Assembly: GCA_965153455.1 (NCBI GenBank)
Contig: OZ234503.1
Coordinates: forward strand, 930,001-994,000
DNA from: Sphagnum compactum
Taxonomy: Eukaryota > Bryophyta > Sphagnopsida > Sphagnales
Length of the DNA stretch: 64,000 nt
Direction of reading: 5' to 3'
Below are positions 23,844 through 34,223 of this stretch, piece by piece (within the stretch, counting starts at the first letter, position 1; every line of letters begins with the position of its first letter). The notes under the pieces are model-generated. The model made no database searches, was not told the DNA's origin, and was given only the letters and a program-made list of their open reading frames with translations. A program made the position numbers and the translations under genes.

Positions 23844-23940
23844 CAATGGTAGATTGTAGGGTTTAGGGTTTAACCCTAATACTTTGAAGGTCTAGAAGTT
23901 AAAATTAGGGTTAAACCCTAAACCCTACAATCTACCATTG
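23844..23940. repeat. Perfect 37 bp inverted repeat carrying telomere-like motifs
   Basis: The arms 23844-23880 and 23904-23940 are exact reverse complements over all 37 bases, with a 23-base loop. Each arm holds AGGGTTTAGGGTTTAA flanked by unique sequence (CAATGGTAGATTG). Perfect identity of the arms in otherwise degenerate DNA points to a recent origin, or to conversion between the arms. Confidence 0.95.
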
Positions 23941-24179
23941 TTCTGAATAAGACTTTGTTTGTCTTATTATGTGATGAAACCCTGCCAATCATAAATAAAC
24001 CAAAGCACCCAAAAAACAAACGAGGAATACCTTCAAGGAACAAAATGGAAGGACCCACGTCCCAAAAGACAAAAGAACCGCCTAAGAAGAGGGCAAACCA
24101 CAAGGGGAACATCAAGTTCCACAACCTCCTCCTCTCGTGAGAAACATATCCAATTAGGATATTATGTTGTTTCATTCGG

Positions 24180-24373
24180 AGAATGAAGGCCACTTTAGAC
24201 AAGGCTCCAAGGAACAAGCTCCAATGAAATTGAACATTCTTATCTGTCAAGAGCTTTAAATTGGTGTAAAGGCTTTCAAACAAAGGTCTAGAATGAAGAC
24301 AAATCAAATTGTGATTTAGCTTACATGACATCGTTTTAGAAAGAAAACCAATTGGTCTAAACCAAAAAAACAT
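24180..24373 (-). pseudogene. Possible gypsy reverse transcriptase/RNase H connection fragment
   Basis: A 151-codon open stretch (23918-24373, minus) includes RPLFESLYTNLKLLTDK and NVQFHWSLFLGALSKVAF, which resembles the PL..L..K..F.W....A..KLK pattern between the reverse transcriptase thumb and RNase H of Ty3/gypsy. The rest of the frame is hydrophobic and unfamiliar and runs into the hairpin at 23904. Weak call: resemblance is to a pattern only. Confidence 0.25.
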
Positions 24374-24399
24374 CTTAAAAAAGAAAGCTCATGGTTTGA

Positions 24400-26350
24400 A
24401 AACCAAAGTGTAAGCTAAGATCCAAGGTTGCTCATTTCTTCCTTTTTTGGCTTTTTTCACTTTTTTTTTTTTTTTACCTTTGTTGCTCAAATTTTGGATG
24501 CGTCTTCCATTCTCAACAATGTCCAAGTTTGACACGACCCCACATGGCCAGAGTTTGTTTAAAGGAAGAAATTGTGCAACAAAAATGGCTATCACCCATA
24601 AGATGAAGATGGAAAAAGTTGATGATCAACTCTAGGAAAATTTAACTAAATTTGGATACAAGCAAGATATGAAATATAAATATTTAATTATTTTAATAAA
24701 ATTCTTGTTGCACTATCAAAACCAAATATGGAAATTTGGCAATTTCAGAATTTTTTTAATTTCAAAAAATTTGATATATTAAATTTTTGGTGGGATAAAC
24801 CTTAAAATTTTAAAAAATTAATTATTTCATTTCAACATGAATGACCTTGCTATGTGGCTATGAAATTTGTAGGTTTTTTAAAAGCAAAAAGATTGGCATT
24901 TTTTGGACCAAATTTTTTTGTACATTTTTGGAATTAAAAAATTTTATTGATGAAAATTAGGCTAATATTACCAGTTTTTCAAGGAAAATTTCCATTTTTT
25001 GGTGTCAAATTTTTGAAAAAGAAAAGCATGGTCAAGATATCCTTTAAAAAATTTCTTGAAAATTGTTACACCAAACATCAAGATTTGGCAACATAGTTGT
25101 AAAAGGAAAAAAAATACCAAGTTAACATGTTTTTTTTCCCTATTGATGCCAATAATCAAACCTAAAGGCGTGCCATCTTTAATAAGCACTTTATTTTTAT
25201 GCATGACAAAAATTGATTATGGTTGAAAAAAAATTAGAGATTTTTATGATTTTAATTGCTAGAGTTAAAAAATTAATTAATTAATTGAAATTCATCAAAT
25301 TTTTATATTCAAGTTCTTGTAGGTTGGAAAAATTAATTAATGAGTTTTTTTAAAGGTTTCGATTATAAGTCCAAAGTTGGTTAAATCTTCCTTTCGATGA
25401 TCACCAATTTGGCCACATAACAAAAATTGACAAAAAAACACACAATTTGGAATTACTTACTTTATTGGGTACAAATTTTCACTAAAGATTAATTTATAGA
25501 ATTAAAAGATTTCTAATGGAAAAATGGTCCTTCAAAGTTTTTTTTATTTTCAAGAATTTTTTTTCCCAAATCACTCTAATAATTTTAATTGGTTCCACTA
25601 GTAAGTAGTGATTTTCTTTCGGCAACCAATAAAAAAAAAATCATTCATATAACAAATTTTTGTGAAAAAAAAAAAATGCCAAGATTGCCAGATTTTGAGG
25701 ATTTTTAAAAAAAAATCACCATATTTTAGGCAATAGGTTCCAAGAAGTTGCCAAAATATTGAAAGATTTCAAAGGTTATCTACTTTCCTCTTTGACATGT
25801 AGCCAAATTGGCTAATTCCTCTTTCGGACAATTGCCAATGTGGTTACATCACAAAAAAAATATTTAAAAAAATTACAAAAAAAAGGAAAACCTTGCCAAT
25901 AAGAAGTAAGTAGCCAAGAAGAGTATAGAAAGATACAAACATATAAATTTTATTTTTTTATTTTTCTTATGTGGATTTTTAGAGATAACTCCCTTTAGAT
26001 AATTGTCATTTTGGCTATCACAAAATTGACCCAAAACACAATACAACTGCAATATGTTCCAAAACCTTCCTTTTGTTGAGGGTAAGTAAGTACCTACCTA
26101 GTTACCAAAAAAATGGGATTTTAAAAAAAAAAGGAAAAAAGAAAATATTTTGGAAGACTTCAATTGCCAGAAATTAGAAAAAAAATTAGTAAATAAAAGT
26201 GAGGGTCCTAGGAGCATTTCGTTTTTGGTTGAATATAGCCAGAAATATCGAATAGTTAATTAAATACTTTGTGCTTCCTATTTGGTTTATAGCCATATTT
26301 GGCTAAATCCTCCTATTGACAATTGTCATTTTTCCACATCTTCCATTAAA
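24400..26350. repeat. AT-rich region with a recurring degenerate module
   Basis: A phrase like AGCCAAATTTGGCTAAATCC-TCCTTTCGACAATTGCCA-(A/T)TTTGGCCACATCACAAAA recurs, degenerately, at 25373-25440, 25799-25860, 25983-26040 and 26289-26343, with homopolymer A/T runs between. Another copy is at 62865-62960. Spacing is irregular (180-430 bp), so this is a decayed array or repeated insertion, not a clean satellite. No gene seen. Confidence 0.5.
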
Positions 26351-26372
26351 AAAAACACTAGAGCTAGCTAGC

Positions 26373-26960
26373 TACCTACCTACCTACCTGATGAGTACCT
26401 ACCTACCTGCCTTCCTGAAGAGTACCTATCAGCCTGATCAGTACTTACCTACCAGCCTAATGAGTACCTACCTACCTACCTTCCTGATGAGTACCTACTT
26501 ACCTATCTGCCTAATGAATACCTACTTACTTACTCATCTTCTTAAGGAGTACATACCTATCTACCTACCTACCTGATGGGTACCTACCCACCTACCTACC
26601 TGATCAGTACTTACCAACCGGCCTAATGAGTACCTACCTACTTACGTAATGAGTACTTACCTACCAGCCTAATGAGTACCTAGCTACCTAGCTACCTGAT
26701 GAGTACCTACCTAGCTACGTGATGAGTAATTACTTACCAGCCTAATGAGTACCTAGCTACATGATCGGTACATACCTACCTACCTACCTACCTACCATAT
26801 TGGTACCTACCTACCTATCTGATGGGTACGTAATACCTACCTAATAGGCGCTGACCGACCTACCTACCTGGGCTGGGGAAGGAAAGAATGAAAAAATTGA
26901 AGAGGGAGGTAGGTAGGTAGGTAGGTAGGTAGGTAGGGAGCAGGTAGGTAGGTCCGGGCA
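26373..26960. repeat. ACCT microsatellite array with higher-order unit and strand switch
   Basis: From 26373 to about 26870 the plus strand is (TACC)n-rich, organised in units of about 28-56 bp separated by CTGATGAGTACC or GCCTAATGAGTACC. After 38 bases of other sequence the complement, (AGGT)n, appears at 26908-26955. Open stretches in this region (for example 26316-26576) encode only Leu-Pro-Thr-Tyr repeats and are not genes. Confidence 0.93.
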
Positions 26961-28306
26961 GCATGAAGGCAAGCACTAGTGGTATTAATGAGAGCATTAA
27001 CGGCAGCCTTGTCTGTTTGCCTTGTGTGGTAGGTGGCGCTCGTAATGGCACCCCCCAACTGCACTGCACTACTGCACCAGCGTCCTCTCCCTCCCTCGCT
27101 CCCTCCCTCCCTCCCTCCCTCACTCCCTCCTCTCTGCCATCGCTCCTCTCTCTTTCTCTCTCTCTTGCAATCCATTCCCCCCCCCTCCCTCTCCTCTCCA
27201 ACACATTCCCCTTAGTTACCCACTTTCGTAGCAGTTCTTGAACCAGTAGCAGTTGGTGCTGCTTCTGGGTTCTTCTTCTCTACAGCTGCTCCTGGTTTGG
27301 TTCCTGAAGCTGCTGCTGGCCACCGCCTCTAGTAAGCCAGATATCGAGACACCCTCCCCACCCACCACAGCAACAGCAGGTACCCAACCTACTTCTCCTT
27401 TTCGTATCAGTTTCATTTATGCGTCTGCATGCAGCTGAATGAACGAGAGATCTTGTCGACGTCTGCATGCTGCTGAATGAGCTGTAGTTTTTTTTATGTT
27501 TTCATTTGTATGTATGCATGGGACCATGGTAGTGTAAGCAGCTCTGGAAGAAGAGTAAGAAACTTAGGGGAGGGGTTAGATAGATAGATAGATAGATCAA
27601 TAGATAGACTGCAGCTCAGTTTTTTTTCCCCTCCTTTTTTTCAGGCAATGCAGCAAGAAACAGAAAAGCTTCAGATATTGTTGCAGAGATCATGGGTATT
27701 GTATGTTAAAAAAACTGCAGGACTTGGGGGATCATGACATGCGATAGCGAAAACAGTATGTTGTTGTAGTTTGAAAAAGGTGCGGCAGTTGCTATCTTGC
27801 TTTGCTTTGTTTGTCCTGGAGTCTCAGATCACAGGCTTATCACGTGTGTGCAGGAAGGAAGGAGCGCCCTGGGGGGAGTTTTTGATGATCCGCTGCTGCT
27901 GCTGCAGCATTACTCAAACTCCAAAGACGAACAAGAGAGGAAGAAAGAAAGTTCGAAACCACCCACCACCGAAGAAGAAGCTCATGGAGTAGTAGTAGTA
28001 GTGGTAGTAGTAGTGATGAAGCTAGCCCTCGACGACGTATTCATGAGCGTCAGGAGCAGCTTGTGAGATCATGGGTGGCTGTTTGCGGTGATCTGCTTGC
28101 TGTATTCAGAAGATGCACCGTAATATCTTTATTGTTCATCCTCTTCTGCTGCAGGTGCATCCACGTTCTTGTTCTGTCTTGAGCCGGACCCAAGTCTTCA
28201 GTCTCTTTTTGCTCCGATTGCTGTGCAAGAAAAGAGCGGCGGCGGCGTTGTTGGATCGATCGGGGCCCAAGAACTGAGTTAGTGAGAGAGCTACCGAGCA
28301 AGCACT
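26961..28306 (+). promoter_or_regulatory. Upstream region of the ABCG gene (promoter and 5' leader, borders unknown)
   Basis: GC content rises here relative to the flanking intergenic DNA. The region carries pyrimidine tracts (CCCT)n and (CT)n at 27085-27200, (GATA)n at 27577-27597, a CTG cluster at 27890-27906 and a GTA repeat at 27988-28014. Pyrimidine patches are common around plant transcription starts, but I cannot place a TATA box or start site. Open stretches such as 27797-28066 are probably leader sequence. A 5' UTR intron is possible. Confidence 0.4.
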
Positions 28307-31300
28307 ATGGCGGCGCCAAATGGTGTGCATCAGGCAGGAGGAAGAGGAGGAGCAGCTGCAGCATTATATGCAGCAGGAAGACCACCAGCAGGAGGCTTGT
28401 CTCCACTGAGTGAGTCTTTGTGGAAAGCTAGAGCCGAAAGCACCAGCATAGGAGTCCCCAGTCCCCATGACTTCTCTGCCAGGCTCACATGGATAGACTT
28501 GTGGGTGACTGTCACTGGCAAAGGCTCCAAGCAAGCGATCTTGCAAGGCTTGACTGGTACCACAAAACCATTCATCTCAAAACCTGCTGCTGCTGCTGCT
28601 GCTGTCTCTCTCTCTCTGTGTCCATGCATCAGCTTCTTGAGTTTTTCCTGTGGTTTCAGCAATTCATTTCTTCTTTCAGCAGAACCAAGAAGCTGCTGCA
28701 TGGATAGGCAGACAGGTGGTCCTTTCTGTCTGCCAGTAGCAGCATCTGAGTTCAGACAGACTTCTGAGTTAGGTACTTTGTACTTGTGGGTGGTGGGCAG
28801 GCTACGCGGAGCCAGGTGAGATCATGGCAATTATGGGTCCATCAGGAAGTGGAAAATCGACTCTGCTTGACACGCTAGCAGGTACATTGAGATCGATCCC
28901 TCTTGTGTTTCAGAAGATCCAGATCTGCAAGATTTCTGCAATGGGTGCCTAAGAAACGTTTAAGAAAAAAGAGAAAGCACATAAGCTTCTTGGGCTTTCA
29001 TTGTGCATTTTCCTAGACCCCCTTGAAGAAGTTTGGTGATCATCAATTGAAACAGCATTGCTTGTTGCAGTCTTGAACCCAGTATCCAGACCAGAAGAAG
29101 AAGAGAAAAAATGCCTCAGCTCGCTTGAGTAGCTTATGATGCTTCTTGGTCTGTCTTTGTTGTGTGTGTGTGCCTCTCTGCCTGCAGGAAGATTGGCCAA
29201 AACTGCCTCACAGACTGGAGAAGTTCTACTAAATGGACGTCGGAAAACCAACTTGTCTTATGGAATTGCTGTAAATGTCTTTTCCCTCAAAATCCATTTC
29301 AATTCATGAATCTTTTCTGAATAACAAAATTATCAAAACGCATCTCAAATGCCATCCCAGACATCATCAAAACACATCTCCAATGCCATCTCAGATGTCG
29401 TCTGTTTTGGGTTGTGGTCTGTGATCTTTCTTTCTGTCGTCTAAGATATCATTTGTGGTTTTGAGGTTTGGGGTGGGTTGTGATTTGTGATCTTCTTTCA
29501 TTTTTCTGCAGGCATATGTGACGCAATCAGATGATCTTATAGGAACCTTGACTGTGAATGAAACTGTGTACTACTCTGCGAGTTTGCGGCTCTCCAGTAA
29601 GATTCCACGAGCAGAGAAGAAGGCAATTGTGGAGAGCACGATCCGTGAGATGGGTCTGATGGAGTGCAGGAATACACCTGTTGGGAACTGGCATCTACGT
29701 GGCCTCAGTGGCGGTGAGAGACGACGACTCAGCATTGCCTTGGAGATCCTCACACGACCTCGCCTGCTCTTCTTGGACGAACCCACCAGTGGCTTAGACA
29801 GGTCAGTAGGTACCTACCCACCAATAGGTACCTGGTAGGAAAGATTCATGAGGTATCTACCAATAGGAGGTACCCACCAGTAGCAGAAATCAACCAAGCT
29901 GTTTTCTTTGTACATGGCATGAGGAGGGTTTTGGATGAACCCACCAATTGGATTAGACAGGTCAGTAGGCGCCTGCCCACCAATAGCACCTGGTAGGTAC
30001 CAGTGGCTTATTAGTCAGTTCGAAATCTTATGTTCTAAGGTCTTTAGATCGTGTGAGTGAGTGCTGACCTTGGATAACTATCTAGTAGGTACTGATGTGA
30101 CTGAAAGGGAATTTTTATTTTTCCTTTTGGGTGGTGCAGTGCTGCAGCTTTCTTTGTGGTATCAACTTTGAGGAACTTAGCAAGAGATGGGCGCACGGTG
30201 ATTGCTTCCATACATCAGCCCAGCAGTGAAGTCTTTGAGCTCTTTGACAATTTGACACTTCTTTCCGGAGGGCGACTTGTTTATTTCGGAGAAGCAAAAG
30301 CGGCACGTGAGGTAAGCATCAGCATTGCAATGGCATTGCATGGCTTTATTATCTCTGTCGTTTGTGATGATGGACAGATGTTCTCCCTCATGTCTACGTT
30401 TCAACCTTGTTCTCCCACCATGTCTACATTGGTTTTTCCCATTTACAAGAAATTTTGATTGGATTGGGATGTGGTGGGGTTTTTCAGCACTTTTCAGCAT
30501 CTGGATTCCCATGTCCAGCTCTCCGCAGTCCATCAGATCACTTTCTGCGTGCCATCAATGCCGACTTTGATCAAGTGAAAGCTTCCCTACAGGGATCTTT
30601 TAAGATGAAAGTGAGTACCTAACTGGTCCAGTAAATGCAACAAGGCAGCTAGCTATCCATGAACATTCATTGTACTCTGGATGGATACAACCTATGTTAC
30701 AATCTTGCTCCAGTTAGCTTTGAGGTGATGAATAGGCTTGACAATGGAATGATGGACTGGCTGATTTGTTTTTTTTTTTGGGTCGGTTGATGATTTCGAA
30801 AAGGCCAAGGATTTGGAGACTGCAGACCTGCTGAACAGGATGCCCACTCCACAAGTGGTAAGGATTTTGGTTGAGGCATACCAGAACAGCGAGTATGCAA
30901 TGGCATCAAAGTTACGGATTCAGGAGATTCTCCAAACTGTAAGAAATATCTACTACCTTGAGGAATTATATGTCATAAAAGATCTGGGTTTTTAATTATA
31001 TGTACCTCAACAACCAGACCTACAAAATTTCACCATTTAATTTGAATCTTCAATTTGAATCATTTTTAGTTTTACCTTGACAAATCTTGGCCCCAAGGTG
31101 CCATTACTGAAAGCCACTAATTTTAATTATTCTTCTTGACCATCAATGGGAGTTGATGCAATGGAGATAAGTGGGTAAAATTTGTGCCAAGCCAGATCTT
31201 AGGTGGTTCAAAACTGCTATTGGCTGTGGCAATGAGCAATCTCGCACTCACATGTGGGAGGGTGGTGGATTGAGGTGTTTGCAGCAAGGGATGGTGCTAG

Positions 31301-33475
31301 AATCAGGTGGAAGCCAGGCAGGATTTTTCAGGCAGAGCTTTACGCTGACCCGTCGCTCATTTGTGAACATGAGCCGGGACATTGGCTACTACTGGCTCCG
31401 CCTTGTAATCTATATTGTGCTTTCTATCTGCCTGGGTACCATATACTGGAGAGTTGGCCTGGAATTCAGCTCCATCTTGGTAAAGACAATTTCCTTGGTT
31501 CCATGTCTTACACAAGTTTTTCCCATTAAGTACCATTGACCAGGAGTAAGGTGGGGTAGTAGACACTGAGCACAAACACCCCCCTTCCCACACACCAGAA
31601 CACTATGATCCTAAGCTTATGCATAGGGTGACCCTAAGCTTCCTACCCTTCTTCAGATCATGGATCAACTAGGTGGAGAGCAAAAGTTCTACTGCTCCTC
31701 TTCAGAAGCAACAGTAGGGTGATAATTTATCCAGACAATTCATAAGTACAATTAGCCGATTATCAGTAGGTTACCCAAACCTGGGGGGATCACCCTTGAG
31801 GTTTATAGGGTCAGGGAAAAGGTACCCTCATCTACCTCACTCCTGCCCAATAGTTTTTATTTCTTTTTGCATTCACAGAGTCTGAAGTGCCTCCAATGGT
31901 CCCTTCTCCAGGAAGTGAACAAAGAGGTGGTTCAAACATGGCTGTAAAATGAAAAACCCTAAAACTGTTTAGGCAGTGGATTTGCCTCATGTTTGTTATT
32001 TACTTGGTGTCCAATTGGGTTCTCTTGGTTATTGTTGTAGTGAGAACTCATGCAGGTAGCATTCGGTGGGTTGCACAGGGAAGAGCAGGCTGTATTGCAT
32101 ATGTTGGTGGCTTCCTGACATTTATGTCCATCGGAGGCTTCCCGTCTTTTGTTGAAGATATGAAGGTTGATTTATATTCACCAATTTCCATCCTCAAACT
32201 GTCGGTTGTATAATACACAAGTTTTAAAACAAATATCGAGGGTGATCATAGTGATGATTGTATTTTTATTTGCTAGTTCATCTATTTTATTTAGTTGAGT
32301 TACTCATGCATTTCTTTTGTTACCATTTGTGTTCTTAAACTGGTATTGGATGTGCAGGTGTTCCATCGGGAGAGGTTAAATGGACACTATGGTGTGTTGG
32401 CTTTTGTGGTGGGGAACACACTTTCGTCACTACCATTCCTCTTCCTTATTTCACTCGTGTCAAGCTCCATTGTGTACTTCATGGCACAACTGCATCAGGG
32501 TTTTGACCACTTTGGATACTTTGTCCTTTCACTCTTTGTCCAAGTCACAATTGTGGAAAGTCTGATGATGGCTGTAGCCAGCATTGTCCCCAATTTTCTT
32601 ATGGGCATCATAACCGGTGCTGGGATTCAGGTAAATCATCTTTCAAAAGCCACAACCCTCAAACCATGCAATCTTGCAGTCAAAAGACTGAGCATAGGTA
32701 TAGGTGGAGAATGTGTAGGGTACAGCCCCAGGGTAGGCAGTAGCAAGAGGTACCTTACACCTACAAGAGGCTTCTTACACCTAGTAAGTTAGAGCTTTTG
32801 TGGTTGTGTGTATTGTCATGCCTCTTCTGGGTTTGTTGTGTGCAGGGTATCTTCATGTTGGTGGCTGGTTTCTTCCGATTGCCAAAAGATATACCAAAGC
32901 CATTGTGGCGTTACCCACTTTCGTACATGGGTTTTGATATGTATGCTCTTCAGGTTAGTATCGCCCCTTATCTGACAAAAGTAAATACTATTTATTCAAT
33001 GTTGATTGATTGACTGATTCTGTAAATAAATATTATTTTCAAATTTCAGACTTCATTCCACTTCTCTCACACCGAGTTTTTTGTTAATTTTGGACAGGGA
33101 ATGTACAAGAATGACTTTCTTGGATTGACCTTCAAGAACTTTGTGTTGGATGGAGTTGCGGTTGGTCCTGATATTCCTGGGAGTTATGTTGTGGAACAAA
33201 TCTATGGTATTCAAACCAAGCGAGGGAAGTGGGCAGATTTTTGGATTCTGTTTGGAATGATATTTGCTTATCGCCTCATTTTCTTTGTGTGCATTAAATT
33301 GAAAGAGAATCTGGGGCCAATGATACGCTCACTTCTCACACAGTACCGCACCAACAAGCGTCTTGCCCGAAAGCCATCTGAGCTGCAGAATGTGATTAGG
33401 CCTGTTACCTCCTCACCATCCCCAGCACCATCACCATTGAGCGATTGCACACCATTGCAGAGGAGCCAGTGGTAG
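28307..33475 (+). CDS. ABCG half-size ABC transporter, ABCG11/ABCG12 (WBC) type
   Basis: Twelve exons give 724 codons: 28307-28556, 28801-28881, 29188-29270, 29512-29801, 30140-30311, 30488-30610, 30804-30938, 31285-31479, 32079-32165, 32358-32630, 32846-32953, 33098-33475. All introns are GT-AG and all phases agree. The nucleotide-binding domain comes first: Walker [10 protein letters not shown] (residues 96-104), Q-loop YVTQSD (141-146), signature LSGGE (203-207), Walker B LLFLDE (223-228), H-loop His260. About six membrane segments follow (exons 8-12), including [14 protein letters not shown] and [15 protein letters not shown]. The order and the SGGSQA.F motif match the plant ABCG11 clade (about 700 residues). 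Arabidopsis ABCG11 and ABCG12 work as dimers in the plasma membrane and export cutin and wax lipids. Lipid export is inferred here; the substrate is unknown. The start ATG precedes [11 protein letters not shown], conserved near the N-terminus of this family. Exon 7's 5' border is the least certain. Confidence 0.95.
29773..29997 (+). repeat. Partial duplication of exon 4 end with its splice donor
   Basis: The end of exon 4 plus the start of intron 4 (29773 to about 29839) recurs 158 bases downstream (29931 to about 29997) inside intron 4. Both copies contain TTGGA(C/T)GAACCCACC, TTAGACAG|GTCAGTAGG and CCACCAATAG...CACCTGGTAGG-like sequence. The second copy therefore offers an almost identical 5' splice site. 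Using it would retain 158 bases and bring in a stop at 29836-29838. Confidence 0.88.
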
Positions 33476-33946
33476 TAGTAATACAGTGTGCAGCAACCGT
33501 TTATTACAGCAACAGCATCCATCAATCATCAGGTTCTTAAAAAGAGGTTTGTGAAAGTAAATTTTTATTTACCCCCACAAATTTGTACACCTCGCTACTT
33601 AAAACTTTCCAGGTTTGTTTTTCCCTAGATTTGCTCAATAGGGAGAAACCATGAACAAGTTACCAACCTACCACCCCACCTTATTCTTTTGCATAGAAAG
33701 GTGAAGAGAAAAATAATCCAGTTTGCTTTGGAAAAGCAGAGGAGGATGAGAGAGGATTCATCAGTAGAAAATCAAAGGTGATTAGGTTAATAGCTTATTA
33801 GGGTTAGATTTCGATTAATGCTGAAAAACAGTTTGTCCTTTATGTAACAGTAAAGCTGAAAAGCTATGCAAGGTCAACTGAAACTTCGGTTGAAATTCAT
33901 TCATTGTGCGGTGGATGTGCAGATACTACTGAAGTTATCCAAGTCT
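33476..33946 (+). other. 3' flank of the ABCG gene
   Basis: Probably 3' UTR and flank. No canonical AATAAA is seen close to the stop; AT-rich variants (such as AAAATAATCC at about 33710) could serve. No ORF of note. Confidence 0.4.
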
Positions 33947-34223
33947 AGTAGGTGTTGTTTAAACCCTAAAATCCCGATGCCCCTAATTTTACCTTAAATT
34001 GCAGAGATAGGTGCTGTTGTTTAAACTATAGACCTGAAAACCCAAATAGCTCAAATTGCAGAGATAGGTGTTTTTTTAAAGCCCCACCCTAATACCCTAA
34101 TTCCTTCAATTGCAGAGATAGATGTTGTTTAAACCCTAATTACCTTTTCATACCTTAAATTGCAGAGAATGGATGTTGTTTAAACCCTGAACCCTAATAG
34201 TCAAATGCCTTATATTGCAGAGA
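33947..34223. repeat. 50-57 bp minisatellite with telo-box-like and acceptor-like motifs
   Basis: ATTGCAGAG occurs at 33998, 34055, 34109, 34159 and 34214 (spacing 57, 54, 50, 55). Most units continue ATAG(G/A)TG-TTGTTTAAACCCTAA and then CCTAAT..CCTTA. Several units therefore hold AAACCCTAA or a variant of it, and each holds a TTGCAG that looks like an intron 3' end. Confidence 0.9.

Noticed and set aside
26316-26576. 86-codon open stretch of Leu-Pro-Thr-Tyr repeats
   Set aside because: It is the translation of an ACCT microsatellite; the opposite strand and other frames are open for the same reason.
26860-27241. Overlapping ORFs on both strands of 60-114 codons near the ABCG promoter
   Set aside because: They follow CCCT and CT simple repeats and encode low-complexity Pro/Ser or Glu/Gly/Arg tracts with no domain.
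28307-28819. 170-codon ORF as a complete stand-alone exon of the ABCG gene
   Set aside because: The frame runs from exon 1 through intron 1 into a shadow frame. The donor at 28557 and acceptor at 28800 give the conserved LTGYAEPGE junction.
29518-29838. Exon 4 of the ABCG gene ending at the stop at 29838
   Set aside because: The donor at 29802 joins in phase to exon 5 (SAAAFF), as in the family; the read-through is intron.
33947-34223. CRISPR-like array
   Set aside because: Units are contiguous degenerate 50-57 bp minisatellite repeats without unique spacers, in a plant genome.
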